From the NCBI GenBank assembly GCA_963840925.1, contig CAWJAY010000003.1, positions 1-64,000 on the forward strand: 64,000 bases of DNA, read 5' to 3'. How positions within the stretch are numbered: the first letter of the stretch is position 1; every line of letters starts with the position of its first letter. Made by a program: the position numbers and the translations under genes. Shown here piece by piece: positions 44,914-53,657 of this stretch. The notes beneath the pieces were generated by a model. That model made no database searches. It worked only from the letters and a program-made list of their open reading frames with translations, and had not been told where the DNA came from. This DNA comes from DATAOG01 sp963840925. GTDB lineage: Bacteria; Pseudomonadota; Alphaproteobacteria; Geminicoccales; Geminicoccaceae.

Positions 44914-46645
44914 ATGAGCGGCGCTGACGCCGTCGTCGCCGAAGGCAAGCTGGACGGGCCTCGGACTTCATCCGCGACATCGTGCGCGAGGACCTGCGCG
45001 GCCGGCCGCGGGCGACCGGGTCGTCGACGCGCTTCCCGCCGGAGCCCAACGGCTATCTCCACATCGGCCATGCCAAGTCGATCTGCCTGAACTTCGGCGT
45101 CGCCGCAGGAGTTCGGCGGCCGCTGCAACCTCCGCTTCGACGACACCAACCCGGCCAAGGAGGAGCACGAGTACATCCTCGCGATCGAGCGCGACGTCCG
45201 CTGGCTGGGCTTCGACTGGGGCGAGCGCGCGCTACTTCGCCTCCGACTACTTCGCCCAGCTGTACGACGTGGGCCGAGCATCTGATCCGGGCACGGCGAC
45301 GCCTACGTCGACGACCTCTCGGCCGACGAGATCCGCGCGTACCGCGGCACGCTGACCGAGCCCGGCCGCAACAGCCCCTACCGCGACCGCCCGGCCGGCG
45401 AGAGCCTCGATCTGTTCCGCCGCATGCGCGCCGGCGAGTTTCCGAACGGCGCCGCGTGCTGCGCGCCAAGATCGACATGGCCGCCGGCAACATCAACCTC
45501 CGCGACCCGGTGCTGTACCGCATCCGCACGCCGCCCATCCGCGCACCGGCGATGACTGGTGCATCTATCCGACCTACGACTTCGCCCACGGCCAGTCGGA
45601 TGCGATCGAGCACGTCACGCACATGCCTGTGCACGCTCGAGTTCGAGGACCACCGCCCGCTCTACGACTGGCTGATCGAGCACCTGCCGGTGCCCTCGCG
45701 CCCGCGCCAGTACGAGTTCGCCCGCGCTCAACCTCGCCCGCACCGTGCTCTCCAAGCGCCGCCTGATCCAGCTCGTGCGCGAGGGCCACGTGCGCGGCTG
45801 GGACGACCCGCGCATGCCGACGCTCGCGGGCCTTGCGCCGCCGCGGCATCCCGCCGGCCGCGATCCGCGACTTCATCGCCCGGGTCGGCGTCGCGCGCAG
45901 CGACAACCTGGTCGACGTCGGCCCTGCTCGATCATTGCGTGCGCGAGCTCCTCAACCGGACGGCGCCGCGCCGCATGGCGGTGCTGCGCCCGCTCAAGGT
46001 CGTCATCACCAACTACCCGGAAGAGCAGGTCGAGACCTTCGAGGCGATCAACAACCCGGAAGACCCGGCCGCCGGCACCCGGCCGGTGACCTTCGCGCGC
46101 GAGCTCTGGATCGAGCGCGAGGACTTCATGGAGGATCCGCCCAAGAAGTTCTTCCGCCTCGCGCCCGGCCGCGAGGTCCGCCTGCGCTACGCCTACCTGA
46201 TCACCTGCCAGCAGGCGATCAAGGACGCCGCGGGCAAGGTCAGTCGAGCTGCGCTGCACCTACGATCCCGCGACCCGCGGCGGCGACGCGCCGGACGGCC
46301 GCAAGGTCAAGGCGACGCTCCACTGGGTCGCCGCGGCGACCGCGTTGCCGGCCGAGGTCCGCCTCTACGACCACCTCTTCACGCGCGCGACCTCCCGGGC
46401 GCCGACGGCGATTTTCTCGAGGACCTCAACCCGCACTCGCTCGAGGTGCTCGAGCGGCTGCCTGGTCGAGCCGGCGCTCGCCGAGGCCGCGCCCGGCGAG
46501 CCGCGTGCAGTTCGAGCGCCAGGGCTACTTCTGCCTCGATCCCGACGCGACGCCCGACCGGCCGATCTTCAACCGCACCGTCGGCCTGCGCGACAGCTGG
46601 GCCCGGCTGCAGCAGAAGGACCAGCAGCGGGACAGCCCAACCTGA
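44914..46645 (+). pseudogene. glnS: glutaminyl-tRNA synthetase (about 20 frameshifts as seen)
   Basis: All conserved blocks of GlnRS appear in order, but frames change about every 85 bases: SDFIRDIVREDL, TRFPPEPNGYLHIGHAK (HIGH motif), GRCNLRFDDTNPAKEE, GNINLRDPVLYRI, DWCIYPTYDFAHGQSDAIEH, LCTLEFEDHRPLYDW, VLSKRRL (KMSKS equivalent), RGWDDPRMPTLAGL, NYPEEQVE and the C-terminal anticodon-binding barrels through YFCLDPDAT. About 555 residues would result. Roughly three quarters of the breaks need removal of one G or C, the others addition of one base. The intact motifs argue for an uncorrected sequence, not decay. CTGGAG five bases upstream supports the ATG at 44914. Confidence 0.85.
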
Positions 46646-47814
46646 GCCCGCAGGCGCGGCCCGCGCGCCTGCCGGCGATCCTGGTTCTGGGCGGGCTGGT
46701 GGCGCTGGGGCCGCTGTCGGTCGACATGTATCTGCCGGCCCTGCCGGCGATCGCGACCGACCTCGCCGCCCGCTATGCCGCGGTCCAGCAGTCGCTGAGT
46801 GCCTTCGTGCTCGGCCTCGCGGCCGGCCAGCTGCTGTTCGGGCCGCTGTCGGACCGGGTCGGGCGGCGGCCGGTCCTGGCGCTCGGCCTGACCCTCTACG
46901 TGATCGCGAGCGGCGCGCTGGCGCTCGCAGACGACGTGCTGCAGCTGGTCCTGCTGCGCCTGCTGCAGGCGCTCGGCGGGGCCGCCGGCGTCGTGCTGGC
47001 GCGCGCGATCGTGCGCGACCTCTGGCAGGGCGTCGAAGCGGCACGCGCGCTCGCCTTCGTGATGCTGGTGACCGGCACCGCACCGCTGCTCGCGCCGCTG
47101 GTCGGCGGCTGGCTGCTGCTGTTCGCCGGCTGGCGCGCGATCTTCTGGCTGCTGGCCGCGTTCGGCGTCCTGATCCTCGGCGCAGCGCGCCTGGTCCTGC
47201 CGGAGACGCGGCCTCGAGGCACGCCAGTGCCGGGGCTCGCCCGCACTTTCATCCTACCGCTGACCGATCGCGCGACGCTCGGCTTCATGCTCGCGGGCGG
47301 CTTCGCGTTCGCCGGCATGTTCGCCTATATCGCCGCCACCCCGTTCGTCTACATCGAGCTGTTTGGCGTCTCGCCGCAGCGCTACGGCCTGCTGTTCGGC
47401 CTCAACGTGGTCGGCATCATGAGCGGGTCGTATTTGAGCGCGCGCCTGGTCGGGCGCCTGGGCGTCCGCCGCCTGCTCGGGCTCGGCACGGCCGTGATCG
47501 CGATTGCGGGCCTCGCGCTGATGGTGATCACCAGCCGGGCGACGGGCGGTCTGCTCCCGGTGGTCGTGGCGCTGTTCTTCTATGTGGGCATGATGGGCCT
47601 GATCGGAGCCAATGCGGTCGCGGGCGCGCTCGAGCGCTTTCCGGAGATCGCCGGCAGCGTCTCGGCGCTGCTGGGGGCGACCCAGTTCGGCTTCGGCGCG
47701 CTGGCCGGCGTCGTGGTCGGACTGCTTCACGACGGCACCGCCGCGCCGATGGGCCTCGTGATCGGCACCTGCGGAATCGCGGCGCTCGCCGCGCGCTTGC
47801 TGCTGATCCGTTGA
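46642..47814 (+). CDS. Bcr/CflA family multidrug efflux MFS transporter
   Basis: A protein of about 390 residues with 12 predicted membrane spans and the Bcr/CflA start (GPLSVDMYLPALPAIATDLA), followed by the MFS motif GQLLFGPLSDRVGRRPVLAL. No ATG, GTG or TTG lies in the right place: the frame opens at a CTG (46642) overlapping the glnS stop, then LSPQARPARL. As the end of glnS is full of indels, the true start may be distorted. From about 46690 onward the frame is clean to 47814. Drug or metabolite export at the inner membrane is the family role. Confidence 0.86.
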   Translation: MSPQARPARLPAILVLGGLVALGPLSVDMYLPALPAIATDLAARYAAVQQSLSAFVLGLAAGQLLFGPLSDRVGRRPVLALGLTLYVIASGALALADDVLQLVLLRLLQALGGAAGVVLARAIVRDLWQGVEAARALAFVMLVTGTAPLLAPLVGGWLLLFAGWRAIFWLLAAFGVLILGAARLVLPETRPRGTPVPGLARTFILPLTDRATLGFMLAGGFAFAGMFAYIAATPFVYIELFGVSPQRYGLLFGLNVVGIMSGSYLSARLVGRLGVRRLLGLGTAVIAIAGLALMVITSRATGGLLPVVVALFFYVGMMGLIGANAVAGALERFPEIAGSVSALLGATQFGFGALAGVVVGLLHDGTAAPMGLVIGTCGIAALAARLLLIR

Positions 47815-47886
47815 GCGCTCCCTGGCGCCGGTCGGTGGCTGCCGCTATGTCATAGCGAGCGGTGCCACTGCGATGGGAGCGGGAAC

Positions 47887-48723
47887 ATGACGGGGCTTGC
47901 CGGTCGCAAGATCGAAATCGGCGCGGTCGCGCTCAGCGTCCGCGACCTCGACCGCTCGCTCGACTTCTATCGCCGGGCGATCGGGCTCGAGATCCTCGAT
48001 CAGGGCGAGCGCCGAGCCGAGCTCGGGGTCGGCGGCCGGCGCCTGCTGGCGCTGGAGGAGCGGCGCGGTGCGACCCGCGATCCCGACGCCGCCGACCTGT
48101 TCCATTTCGCGCTGCTGCTGCCGGGCCGCGCCGCGCTCGGCCAGCAGCTCCGGCACCTGCTCGAGGCTGAGGTGCCGCTGACCGGCGCCTCCGACCACCA
48201 CGTCAGCGAGGCGCTCTATCTGGACGACCCCGACGGCCACGGCATCGAGCTCTACCGCGATCGGCCGCGCGCGGACTGGCTGGTCGACGGCCGGATCCGC
48301 CTGATCACCAAGCGGCTCGACCAGGACGGCGTGCTCGCCGCGGGTCGCGAGGCGCGCGCCTGGGACGGGCTCGACCCCGGCACGGTCATGGGCCACATCC
48401 ACCTCCAGACCCACGACCTCCCGGCCGCGCGCCGCTACTACGTCGAGCGCCTCGGCTTCGATGTGACCCACGAGCTCGCGCAGGCGACCTTCATGTCGAT
48501 CGCCGGCTATCACCACCACGTCGCGGTCAACGTCTGGGGCAGGAAGCACAAGCCGGCGGCGCCGGAATCCGGCGGCATCGGCCTGCTCTGGTACGAGATT
48601 GGCGTGCCCGAGGCCGCACTCACTGACCTCGCAGAAACGCCCGCCGCCCGCGGGACCGATGGCGCGCTGATCGCCACCGACCCGGATGGCATCCCGATCC
48701 GCTTCGTTGCGCGCAGAGGCTAA
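47887..48723 (+). CDS. two-domain VOC family dioxygenase (CatE-like)
   Basis: A 278-residue protein with two vicinal-oxygen-chelate modules (about 10-130 and 165-275). Signatures: LSVRDLDRSLDFYRRAIGLE, DPDGHGIELYRDRP, then MGHIHLQTHDLPAARRYYVE and GYHHHVAVNVWG. This matches CatE-type catechol 2,3-dioxygenases of the Bacillus kind. Possible metal ligands are the His in GHIHL and HHHVAVN and the Glu in GIELY. Its end overlaps the convergent ThuA-like gene by 4 bases. Aromatic substrate not known. Confidence 0.85.
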   Translation: MTGLAGRKIEIGAVALSVRDLDRSLDFYRRAIGLEILDQGERRAELGVGGRRLLALEERRGATRDPDAADLFHFALLLPGRAALGQQLRHLLEAEVPLTGASDHHVSEALYLDDPDGHGIELYRDRPRADWLVDGRIRLITKRLDQDGVLAAGREARAWDGLDPGTVMGHIHLQTHDLPAARRYYVERLGFDVTHELAQATFMSIAGYHHHVAVNVWGRKHKPAAPESGGIGLLWYEIGVPEAALTDLAETPAARGTDGALIATDPDGIPIRFVARRG

Positions 48724-49445
48724 CCGATTCGTTCCAGCGGCTCGGAGCGGCCGCGCTTCGGCCGGGCGGTCGGGACCGGGGCGGCCCAGCGGACCGCGTT
48801 CGCGATCACCTGCTGGACCAGCGGCTGGTGGTAGGTCGGGAAGGTCTCGTGGCCGGGGCGGAAGTAGAAGATCCGGCCGCGCGCCGCGATGAAAGCAGCA
48901 GCCGCTGCGGAAGACTTCCCCGCCCTCGAACCAGCTGAGGAAGACGAGCTCGTCGGGCGGCGGGATGTCGAAATGCTCGCCGTACATCTCCTCGTGCTCG
49001 AGCTCGATCTGCTCCGGCAGCCCGGCCGCGATCGGGTGCCCGGGTGCCACGACCCAGAGCCGCTCGCGCTCGTCGGCGTCGCGCCACTTGAGGTGGCAGC
49101 CGGTGCCCATCAGGCGCATGAAGATCTTGGAGAGATGCGCCGAATGGAGCACGATCAGGCCCATGCCGTCAAGGACGCGCGCCTGGATGCGGTCGACCAC
49201 GGCGTCCTGCGACCTCAGCGTGCGCCTGATGGCCCCACCAGAGCAGCACGTCGGTCTGGCCGAGCACGTCGCCGCCAAGCCCGTGCTCGGGCTCGTCGAG
49301 CGTCGCGGTGCGCACCGCGTGGCCGGCCGCGCGCAGCGGCGCCGCGAGCGTCTCGTGGATGCCGTCCGGATAGATGGCGCCGCACGGCGGGGTTCGAGCG
49401 CTCGTGGCGGAACTCGTTCCAGACCGTGACCCGGAGCGCGGTCAT
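48720..49445 (-). pseudogene. ThuA-like protein (several frameshifts as seen)
   Basis: About 240 residues of a ThuA/trehalose-utilisation family protein: MTALRVTVWNEFRHERSNPA, GMGLIVLHSAHLSKIFMRLM, MGTGCHLKWRDADERERLWV, LVFLSWFEGGEVFRSG and, in another frame, IFYFRPGHETFPTYH plus VIANAVRWA. Frames change near 48888, 49215-49250, and 49330-49390. Its ATG at 49445 overlaps the stop of the oxidoreductase gene (ATGA). ThuA and ThuB work together in sinorhizobial trehalose/sucrose 3-keto metabolism; here the pair probably handles a related sugar. Confidence 0.8.
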
Positions 49446-50494
49446 CGGTGCTCTCCTTCCAGCATTTCCGCGATCGGCACCGGCCGGCCGCCCTCCTTGG
49501 CCGAACGGATCGCGGCGAACATCAGGGCCAGGCTCTGCAGATTGTCCTCGGCGCTGCTGAGCGCCTCGGCCGGCGCGCCATCCTCGATCCAGCGGGCGAA
49601 CGCCGCGAGCGCGCCCGCCCGGTCCTGGCGCGCCATCGCCGGCAACTTCGCCTTCTCCGGCTGGCTGCCCGGTCGATAGAGGGTCAGTCGGTCGTGCTTC
49701 TCGCGCTGCTCGAAAGCGCCGCGGAAGGTGAACTCGATCGTGCCGGCAGTGCCATCCAGGCGCCAATGGCCGCCGTAGGGCGTGATCGGCCCGCGCGAGA
49801 TCCAGCTGCCGCGATAGCTGACCAGCGCGCCGCTGGCGAAGCGGACCGTCGCGACCGCCGCCGGGCGGCCCTTGAATGGCGAGCCGGGCTCGCTCCAGCT
49901 CATGCAGACGACCTCGAGCGGCTCGTCGTCGAGGACGAAGCGCAGGCCGTCGAAATGGTGGATCGCCATGTCGCTCAGCAGCGGCTCGTCCAGTTGGAAC
50001 GAGCGATAGCCCGGGCCGAACAGGAAATGGAAGTCGAGGTAGCAGGCGATCGGCTGGCCGATCGCACCCTTGTGCAACAGCTCGCGCGCGAGCCGCGGCG
50101 CGGGGAACCAGCGATAGTTCTGGTTGACCATCAGCACCCGCCGCCGCGCACGGGCGAGCTCGACCAGGCCCTGCGCTTCGGCCAGCGTTGCGGTGAACGG
50201 CTTCTCGACCAGCGCGTGCAGGCCCGCCTCAAGCACCTGGCGCGTCACCGCTGCGTGCGCCGCGAGCTGGACTGCGACCAGCGCGGCATCGGCCGGGACC
50301 GCCGCGAGCGCTTCCTCGAGCGTCGCGAAGACCCGATCCGCCGGCAGGGCCAGCAAGTCGAGCGCCTGCGCCCGCGCGCGCGGGTCGATCTCGACCCAGG
50401 CGACCGGCTCGACGCCCGGGATCGTGCGGGTCACCTCCTCCACCCAGTTGCGGCCCCAGCCGCCGAGGCCGAGCTGGATCAAGCGCAAGGTCAT
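49442..50494 (-). CDS. Gfo/Idh/MocA oxidoreductase (ThuB-like)
   Basis: A 350-residue NAD(P)-dependent sugar oxidoreductase. N-terminal Rossmann fold (RLIQLGLGGWGRNWVEEV), the EKP motif (ALVEKPFTATLAEA) with the catalytic Lys, and the C-terminal beta-sheet domain including SDMAIHHFDGLRF. It is coupled by ATGA to the ThuA-like gene, which supports a ThuA/ThuB-type pair. The substrate sugar or polyol is unknown. Confidence 0.9.
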   Translation of the reverse strand: MTLRLIQLGLGGWGRNWVEEVTRTIPGVEPVAWVEIDPRARAQALDLLALPADRVFATLEEALAAVPADAALVAVQLAAHAAVTRQVLEAGLHALVEKPFTATLAEAQGLVELARARRRVLMVNQNYRWFPAPRLARELLHKGAIGQPIACYLDFHFLFGPGYRSFQLDEPLLSDMAIHHFDGLRFVLDDEPLEVVCMSWSEPGSPFKGRPAAVATVRFASGALVSYRGSWISRGPITPYGGHWRLDGTAGTIEFTFRGAFEQREKHDRLTLYRPGSQPEKAKLPAMARQDRAGALAAFARWIEDGAPAEALSSAEDNLQSLALMFAAIRSAKEGGRPVPIAEMLEGEHR

Positions 50495-50520
50495 GTCGCC
50501 TCGTCCGTGGGAAAAGCGGT

Positions 50521-52971
50521 TCAGGCCTTCACCCGCGCCATCTGCGGGTCGTACAGCGGCTCGAGATGGAGCGTCACCGGGACGCGCTCGGTCGCGACCT
50601 CGAGCTCGTATTGGCCGGAGCTCAGGTACTCGGCATCGACCCCCGCGGCATTACGGACGTAGCCGTAGCCGATCGCCTTGCCGACGGTGTAGCCGAAACC
50701 GCCCGAGGTCAGCCAGCCGACCCGCTCGTCATCGCGATAGATGGTCTCGCGGCCGAGCAGGATCACCCCCGGATCGAGGGTGGCAAAGCCGGCGAGCCGC
50801 TTTTTCAGGCCCGTCTCGCGTTGGCGCGACAGCGCGTCGCGACCAAGGAACGGCTGATTGCTGCTCAACTTGACCGCGAAGCCCAGACCCGCCTCGAGGG
50901 GCGTGTGGTCGGGCCCGATGTCGGCGCCCCAGGCGCGATAACCCTTCTCCAGGCGCAGGCTCTCGATCGCCCGGTAGCCCGCGAGCGCGAGTCCGAGCGG
51001 CTGGCCCGCCTCGGCCAGGGCATCGAAGACCGTCAGCGCGTACTCGGCCGGCACGTGCAGCTCCCATCCGAGCTCGCCGACGTAGGTCACGCGCAGCGCG
51101 CTGACCGGTGCCCCGGCGACCTGGATGTCCCGCACGCTGCCGAACGGAAAGGCCTCGTTAGAGAGGTCGTCGCCGGTCACCTGCCGGAGCAGATCGCGGG
51201 CGCGCGGGCCCATCAGCGGCAGAACGGCAAAAGCCGAGGTCACGTCCAGCAGGCGGGCATCGGCGCCCTCGGGAATCTGGCGCTGGATCCAGCTGAAGTC
51301 GTGGGTCGCAAAGCCCGTGCCGGTCACGATGTAGTAGGCGTCATCGGCCAGCCGCGTGACTGTGAGGTCGCATTCGATGCCGCCCTTGGCGTTCAGCATC
51401 TGGGTGTAGACGACCCGGCCCGGTGGCCCCGCGACATCGTTGGCGCAGATCCAGGACAGCGCCCGCTCGGCGTCCGGTCCGAGCATGAGGAACTTCGCGA
51501 ACGAGCTGGCATCGAACAGCGCCACCCGCTCGCGGCAGGCCTGGTGCTCCAGCCCGACCGCCTCGAACCAGTTGGGCCGGCCGAAGCTGTAATGATCGCG
51601 GGACTGATCGATCCCTGGGCGGGCGAACCAGTTGGCGCGCTCGAAGCCAATTTTCTCGCCGAACACGGCGCCGGCGGCGCCAAGGCGGTCATAGAGCGGC
51701 GAGCGGCGCAGCGGACGCCCGCGGCTGTGCTCCTCGCCGGGCCAGGCAATCGCGTAGTGCTTGCCGTAGAGTTCGAGCGTGCGCGCGCGCACGAAGCCGT
51801 CGTCCTGATGCGGACCGCCGAAGCGGCGGATGTCGACCGGCCAGAGGTCCATCGGCGGCTCGCCGGCCGCGATCCACTCGGCGAGCGCCTTGCCGCCGCC
51901 GCCGCCGGCCGCGATCCCGAAGGCATTGAAGCCGGCGCCGACGAAAAAGCCGCGAAGCTCCGGCGCCTCCCCGAGAATGAAGTTGCCATCCGGCGTGAAG
52001 CTCTCGGGGCCGTTGATCAGCTGCTTGATGCCCGCGCGCTCGAGCGCCGGCACCCGCGCCAGTGCCGGCGCCATCAGTTGCTCGAAGTGGTCCCAGTCGG
52101 GATCGAGGAGCGTGAAGTGAAAGCCCTCGGGGATGCCGTCCACGGCCCAGGGCTTGGGGTCCGGCTCGTAGCCGCCCATGACCAGGCCGCCCACCTCCTC
52201 CTTGAAATAGATCAGACGGTCGGGGTCGCGCAGCGTCGGCAGATCGGGGGTCACGCCCTCGATCCGCTCGGTGATCAGGTATTGGTGCTGCACCGAGCAG
52301 AGCGGCACGCAGACGCCGGCCAGCCGGCCGAGCGCCTTCGACCATTGCCCGGCGCAGAGCGCGACCACCTCGCAGCCGACCTCGCCCTGGTCGGTCACCA
52401 CGCCCGCGATCCGGCCGTCGCGGATGCGAAAACCGGTCACCGTGCAGTCCTCGACGATCCGCACGCCCCGTTGGCGGGCACCCCTGCCGAGCGCCTGGGC
52501 GATGTCGGAGGGATTGGCCTGGCCGTCGGTCGGCAGCAACGCGGCGCCGACCAGATCGGAAGTATCCATCAGAGGCCAGAGGTCCTGCGCCTCGGCCGGC
52601 GAGAGCAGCTGCATCTCGAGGCCGAAGCTGCGCGCGGTCGTGGCCTGGCGCCTGAGCTCGGTCATCCGCTCGGCCGTGCAGGCGAGCCTGAGGCCGCCGT
52701 TCATCTTCCAGCCGGACGCCTGGCCGGTCTCGGCCTCGAGCCGGTCGTAGAGCTCGACCGAGTGCGTGAGCAGCCGGGTGATGTTGGCGTTGGTCCGCAG
52801 CTGCCCGACCAGCCCCGCGGCGTGCCAGGTCGAGCCCGAGGTCAGCCGCTGCCGCTCGAGCAGCACCACGTCCCGCCAGCCGAGCCCGGCCAGATGATAC
52901 GCGACCGAGCAACCCATGATGCCGCCGCCGACGACCACGGCGCGGGCGTGCGACGGCGGCGCGGTCACCAC
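50521..52971 (-). CDS. dimethylglycine/sarcosine dehydrogenase-like flavoprotein with GcvT domain
   Basis: An 816-residue fusion. Residues 1 to about 430 are a DAO-type FAD domain with VVVGGGIMGCSVAYHL (dinucleotide motif) and STWHAAGLVGQLR, where the His is the covalent FAD site in dimethylglycine and sarcosine dehydrogenases. Residues about 430-816 form a GcvT/aminomethyltransferase-type folate-binding domain with C-terminal barrel. It would oxidatively demethylate dimethylglycine or sarcosine and pass the one-carbon unit to tetrahydrofolate. A betaine/choline-type ABC importer is encoded a few genes upstream. Confidence 0.92.
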   Translation of the reverse strand: MVTAPPSHARAVVVGGGIMGCSVAYHLAGLGWRDVVLLERQRLTSGSTWHAAGLVGQLRTNANITRLLTHSVELYDRLEAETGQASGWKMNGGLRLACTAERMTELRRQATTARSFGLEMQLLSPAEAQDLWPLMDTSDLVGAALLPTDGQANPSDIAQALGRGARQRGVRIVEDCTVTGFRIRDGRIAGVVTDQGEVGCEVVALCAGQWSKALGRLAGVCVPLCSVQHQYLITERIEGVTPDLPTLRDPDRLIYFKEEVGGLVMGGYEPDPKPWAVDGIPEGFHFTLLDPDWDHFEQLMAPALARVPALERAGIKQLINGPESFTPDGNFILGEAPELRGFFVGAGFNAFGIAAGGGGGKALAEWIAAGEPPMDLWPVDIRRFGGPHQDDGFVRARTLELYGKHYAIAWPGEEHSRGRPLRRSPLYDRLGAAGAVFGEKIGFERANWFARPGIDQSRDHYSFGRPNWFEAVGLEHQACRERVALFDASSFAKFLMLGPDAERALSWICANDVAGPPGRVVYTQMLNAKGGIECDLTVTRLADDAYYIVTGTGFATHDFSWIQRQIPEGADARLLDVTSAFAVLPLMGPRARDLLRQVTGDDLSNEAFPFGSVRDIQVAGAPVSALRVTYVGELGWELHVPAEYALTVFDALAEAGQPLGLALAGYRAIESLRLEKGYRAWGADIGPDHTPLEAGLGFAVKLSSNQPFLGRDALSRQRETGLKKRLAGFATLDPGVILLGRETIYRDDERVGWLTSGGFGYTVGKAIGYGYVRNAAGVDAEYLSSGQYELEVATERVPVTLHLEPLYDPQMARVKA

Positions 52972-53352
52972 AGCCGCGTGACCCCGTACCGGTCGAACAC
53001 GGCATCAGCAGAGATCAGGGCGCAGTCCTCGAGGATTGCCTGAGCGATCAGCATCCGGTCAAACGGGTCGCGATGATAGCCAGGCAGCGCGCCGGCCCGC
53101 TGACCATGCCGCATCGTCACGGAGAGAGGCTCGAACCCTTGGCGCCGAACCGCGGTCTCGACGTCGGGCGCTATTGACGCCGCTCCAGGCAGCTTCCCAA
53201 GCCGATGCTTGGTTGTGATCTCCCAAGCCGACGCGGCGCTGACCAGGATCGTGCTCGCTCCGCCGGTCACCAGGTCGCGTGGCGGGGCCGACAGCGAAGG
53301 GTCACCGGCCAGCCACCAGAGAAAGGCGTGCGTGTCGAGGGAGCGCCCTCAT
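52965..53352 (-). pseudogene. PIN-domain toxin, VapC-like (one frameshift near the start)
   Basis: A PIN-domain RNase of about 129 residues. MRALLDTHAFLWWLAGDPSL (first Asp of the active site) is in one frame if one base of GCTCCCTCG is removed; the remainder, ILVSAASAWEITTKHRLGKL, then HRDPFDRMLIAQAILEDCAL and ISADAVFDRY (later acidic residues), is in the frame ending at 52965. Length 388 is 3n+1. The ATG at 53352 overlaps the antitoxin stop (ATGA). As seen the toxin is disrupted, possibly only by error. Confidence 0.83.
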
Positions 53353-53600
53353 TCATCTTCGCCTTCCCAGAGGCGTAGCTCCTCTTCGGGCAGCGGTTCA
53401 AAGAACTCCGGGCCGACCCGCACTTTGCCCTTCATCGCGCCAAACTTGCGCTCGGGTTTGGGCTCCGCGATTGGCACGAGGCGGATGACCGGCGTCTTGC
53501 CGCGGGCGATGATCACCTCCTCGCCGGCCTCGGCACGCTCGATCAGCTTGGAGAGCTGGGTCTTGGCAGCATGGATCGTCACGGTCGTCATCGGCAGCAC
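53349..53600 (-). CDS. Phd/YefM-type antitoxin
   Basis: An 83-residue antitoxin (or 80 residues from the second ATG at 53591). The N-terminal MTTVTIHAAKTQLSKLIERA and EEVIIARGKTPVIRLVPI form the Phd/YefM DNA-binding fold. The C-terminal tail (GPEFFEPLPEEELRLWEGED) is the toxin-neutralising segment. It precedes the toxin gene with ATGA coupling. A perfect palindrome directly upstream is its likely operator. Confidence 0.9.
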   Translation of the reverse strand: MLPMTTVTIHAAKTQLSKLIERAEAGEEVIIARGKTPVIRLVPIAEPKPERKFGAMKGKVRVGPEFFEPLPEEELRLWEGEDE

Positions 53601-53602
53601 CG

Positions 53603-53634
53603 CGCGCTTAGCTAACTCTACTTAGCTAAGCGCG
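53603..53634 (-). promoter_or_regulatory. palindromic operator of the toxin-antitoxin pair
   Basis: A perfect inverted repeat with 13-bp arms (CGCGCTTAGCTAA at 53603-53615 and TTAGCTAAGCGCG at 53622-53634) and a six-base spacer, ending two bases from the antitoxin ATG at 53600. There is no Shine-Dalgarno in between, so the transcript may be leaderless or use the ATG at 53591. Autorepression by the antitoxin is the usual arrangement. Confidence 0.8.
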
Positions 53635-53657
53635 ATCGAGTGGACAAGGACCCCGCA

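Noticed and set aside
40255..46645. Programmed or systematic translational frameshifting across several genes
   Set aside because: No shared slippery sequence occurs at the breaks; sites differ in sequence, include both insertions and deletions, and number about 20 in glnS alone. Assembly error explains them better.
47845..49278. 477-residue minus-strand protein across the VOC gene
   Set aside because: Only its first part is ThuA-like; the remainder is antisense to the VOC dioxygenase, which carries clear family motifs.
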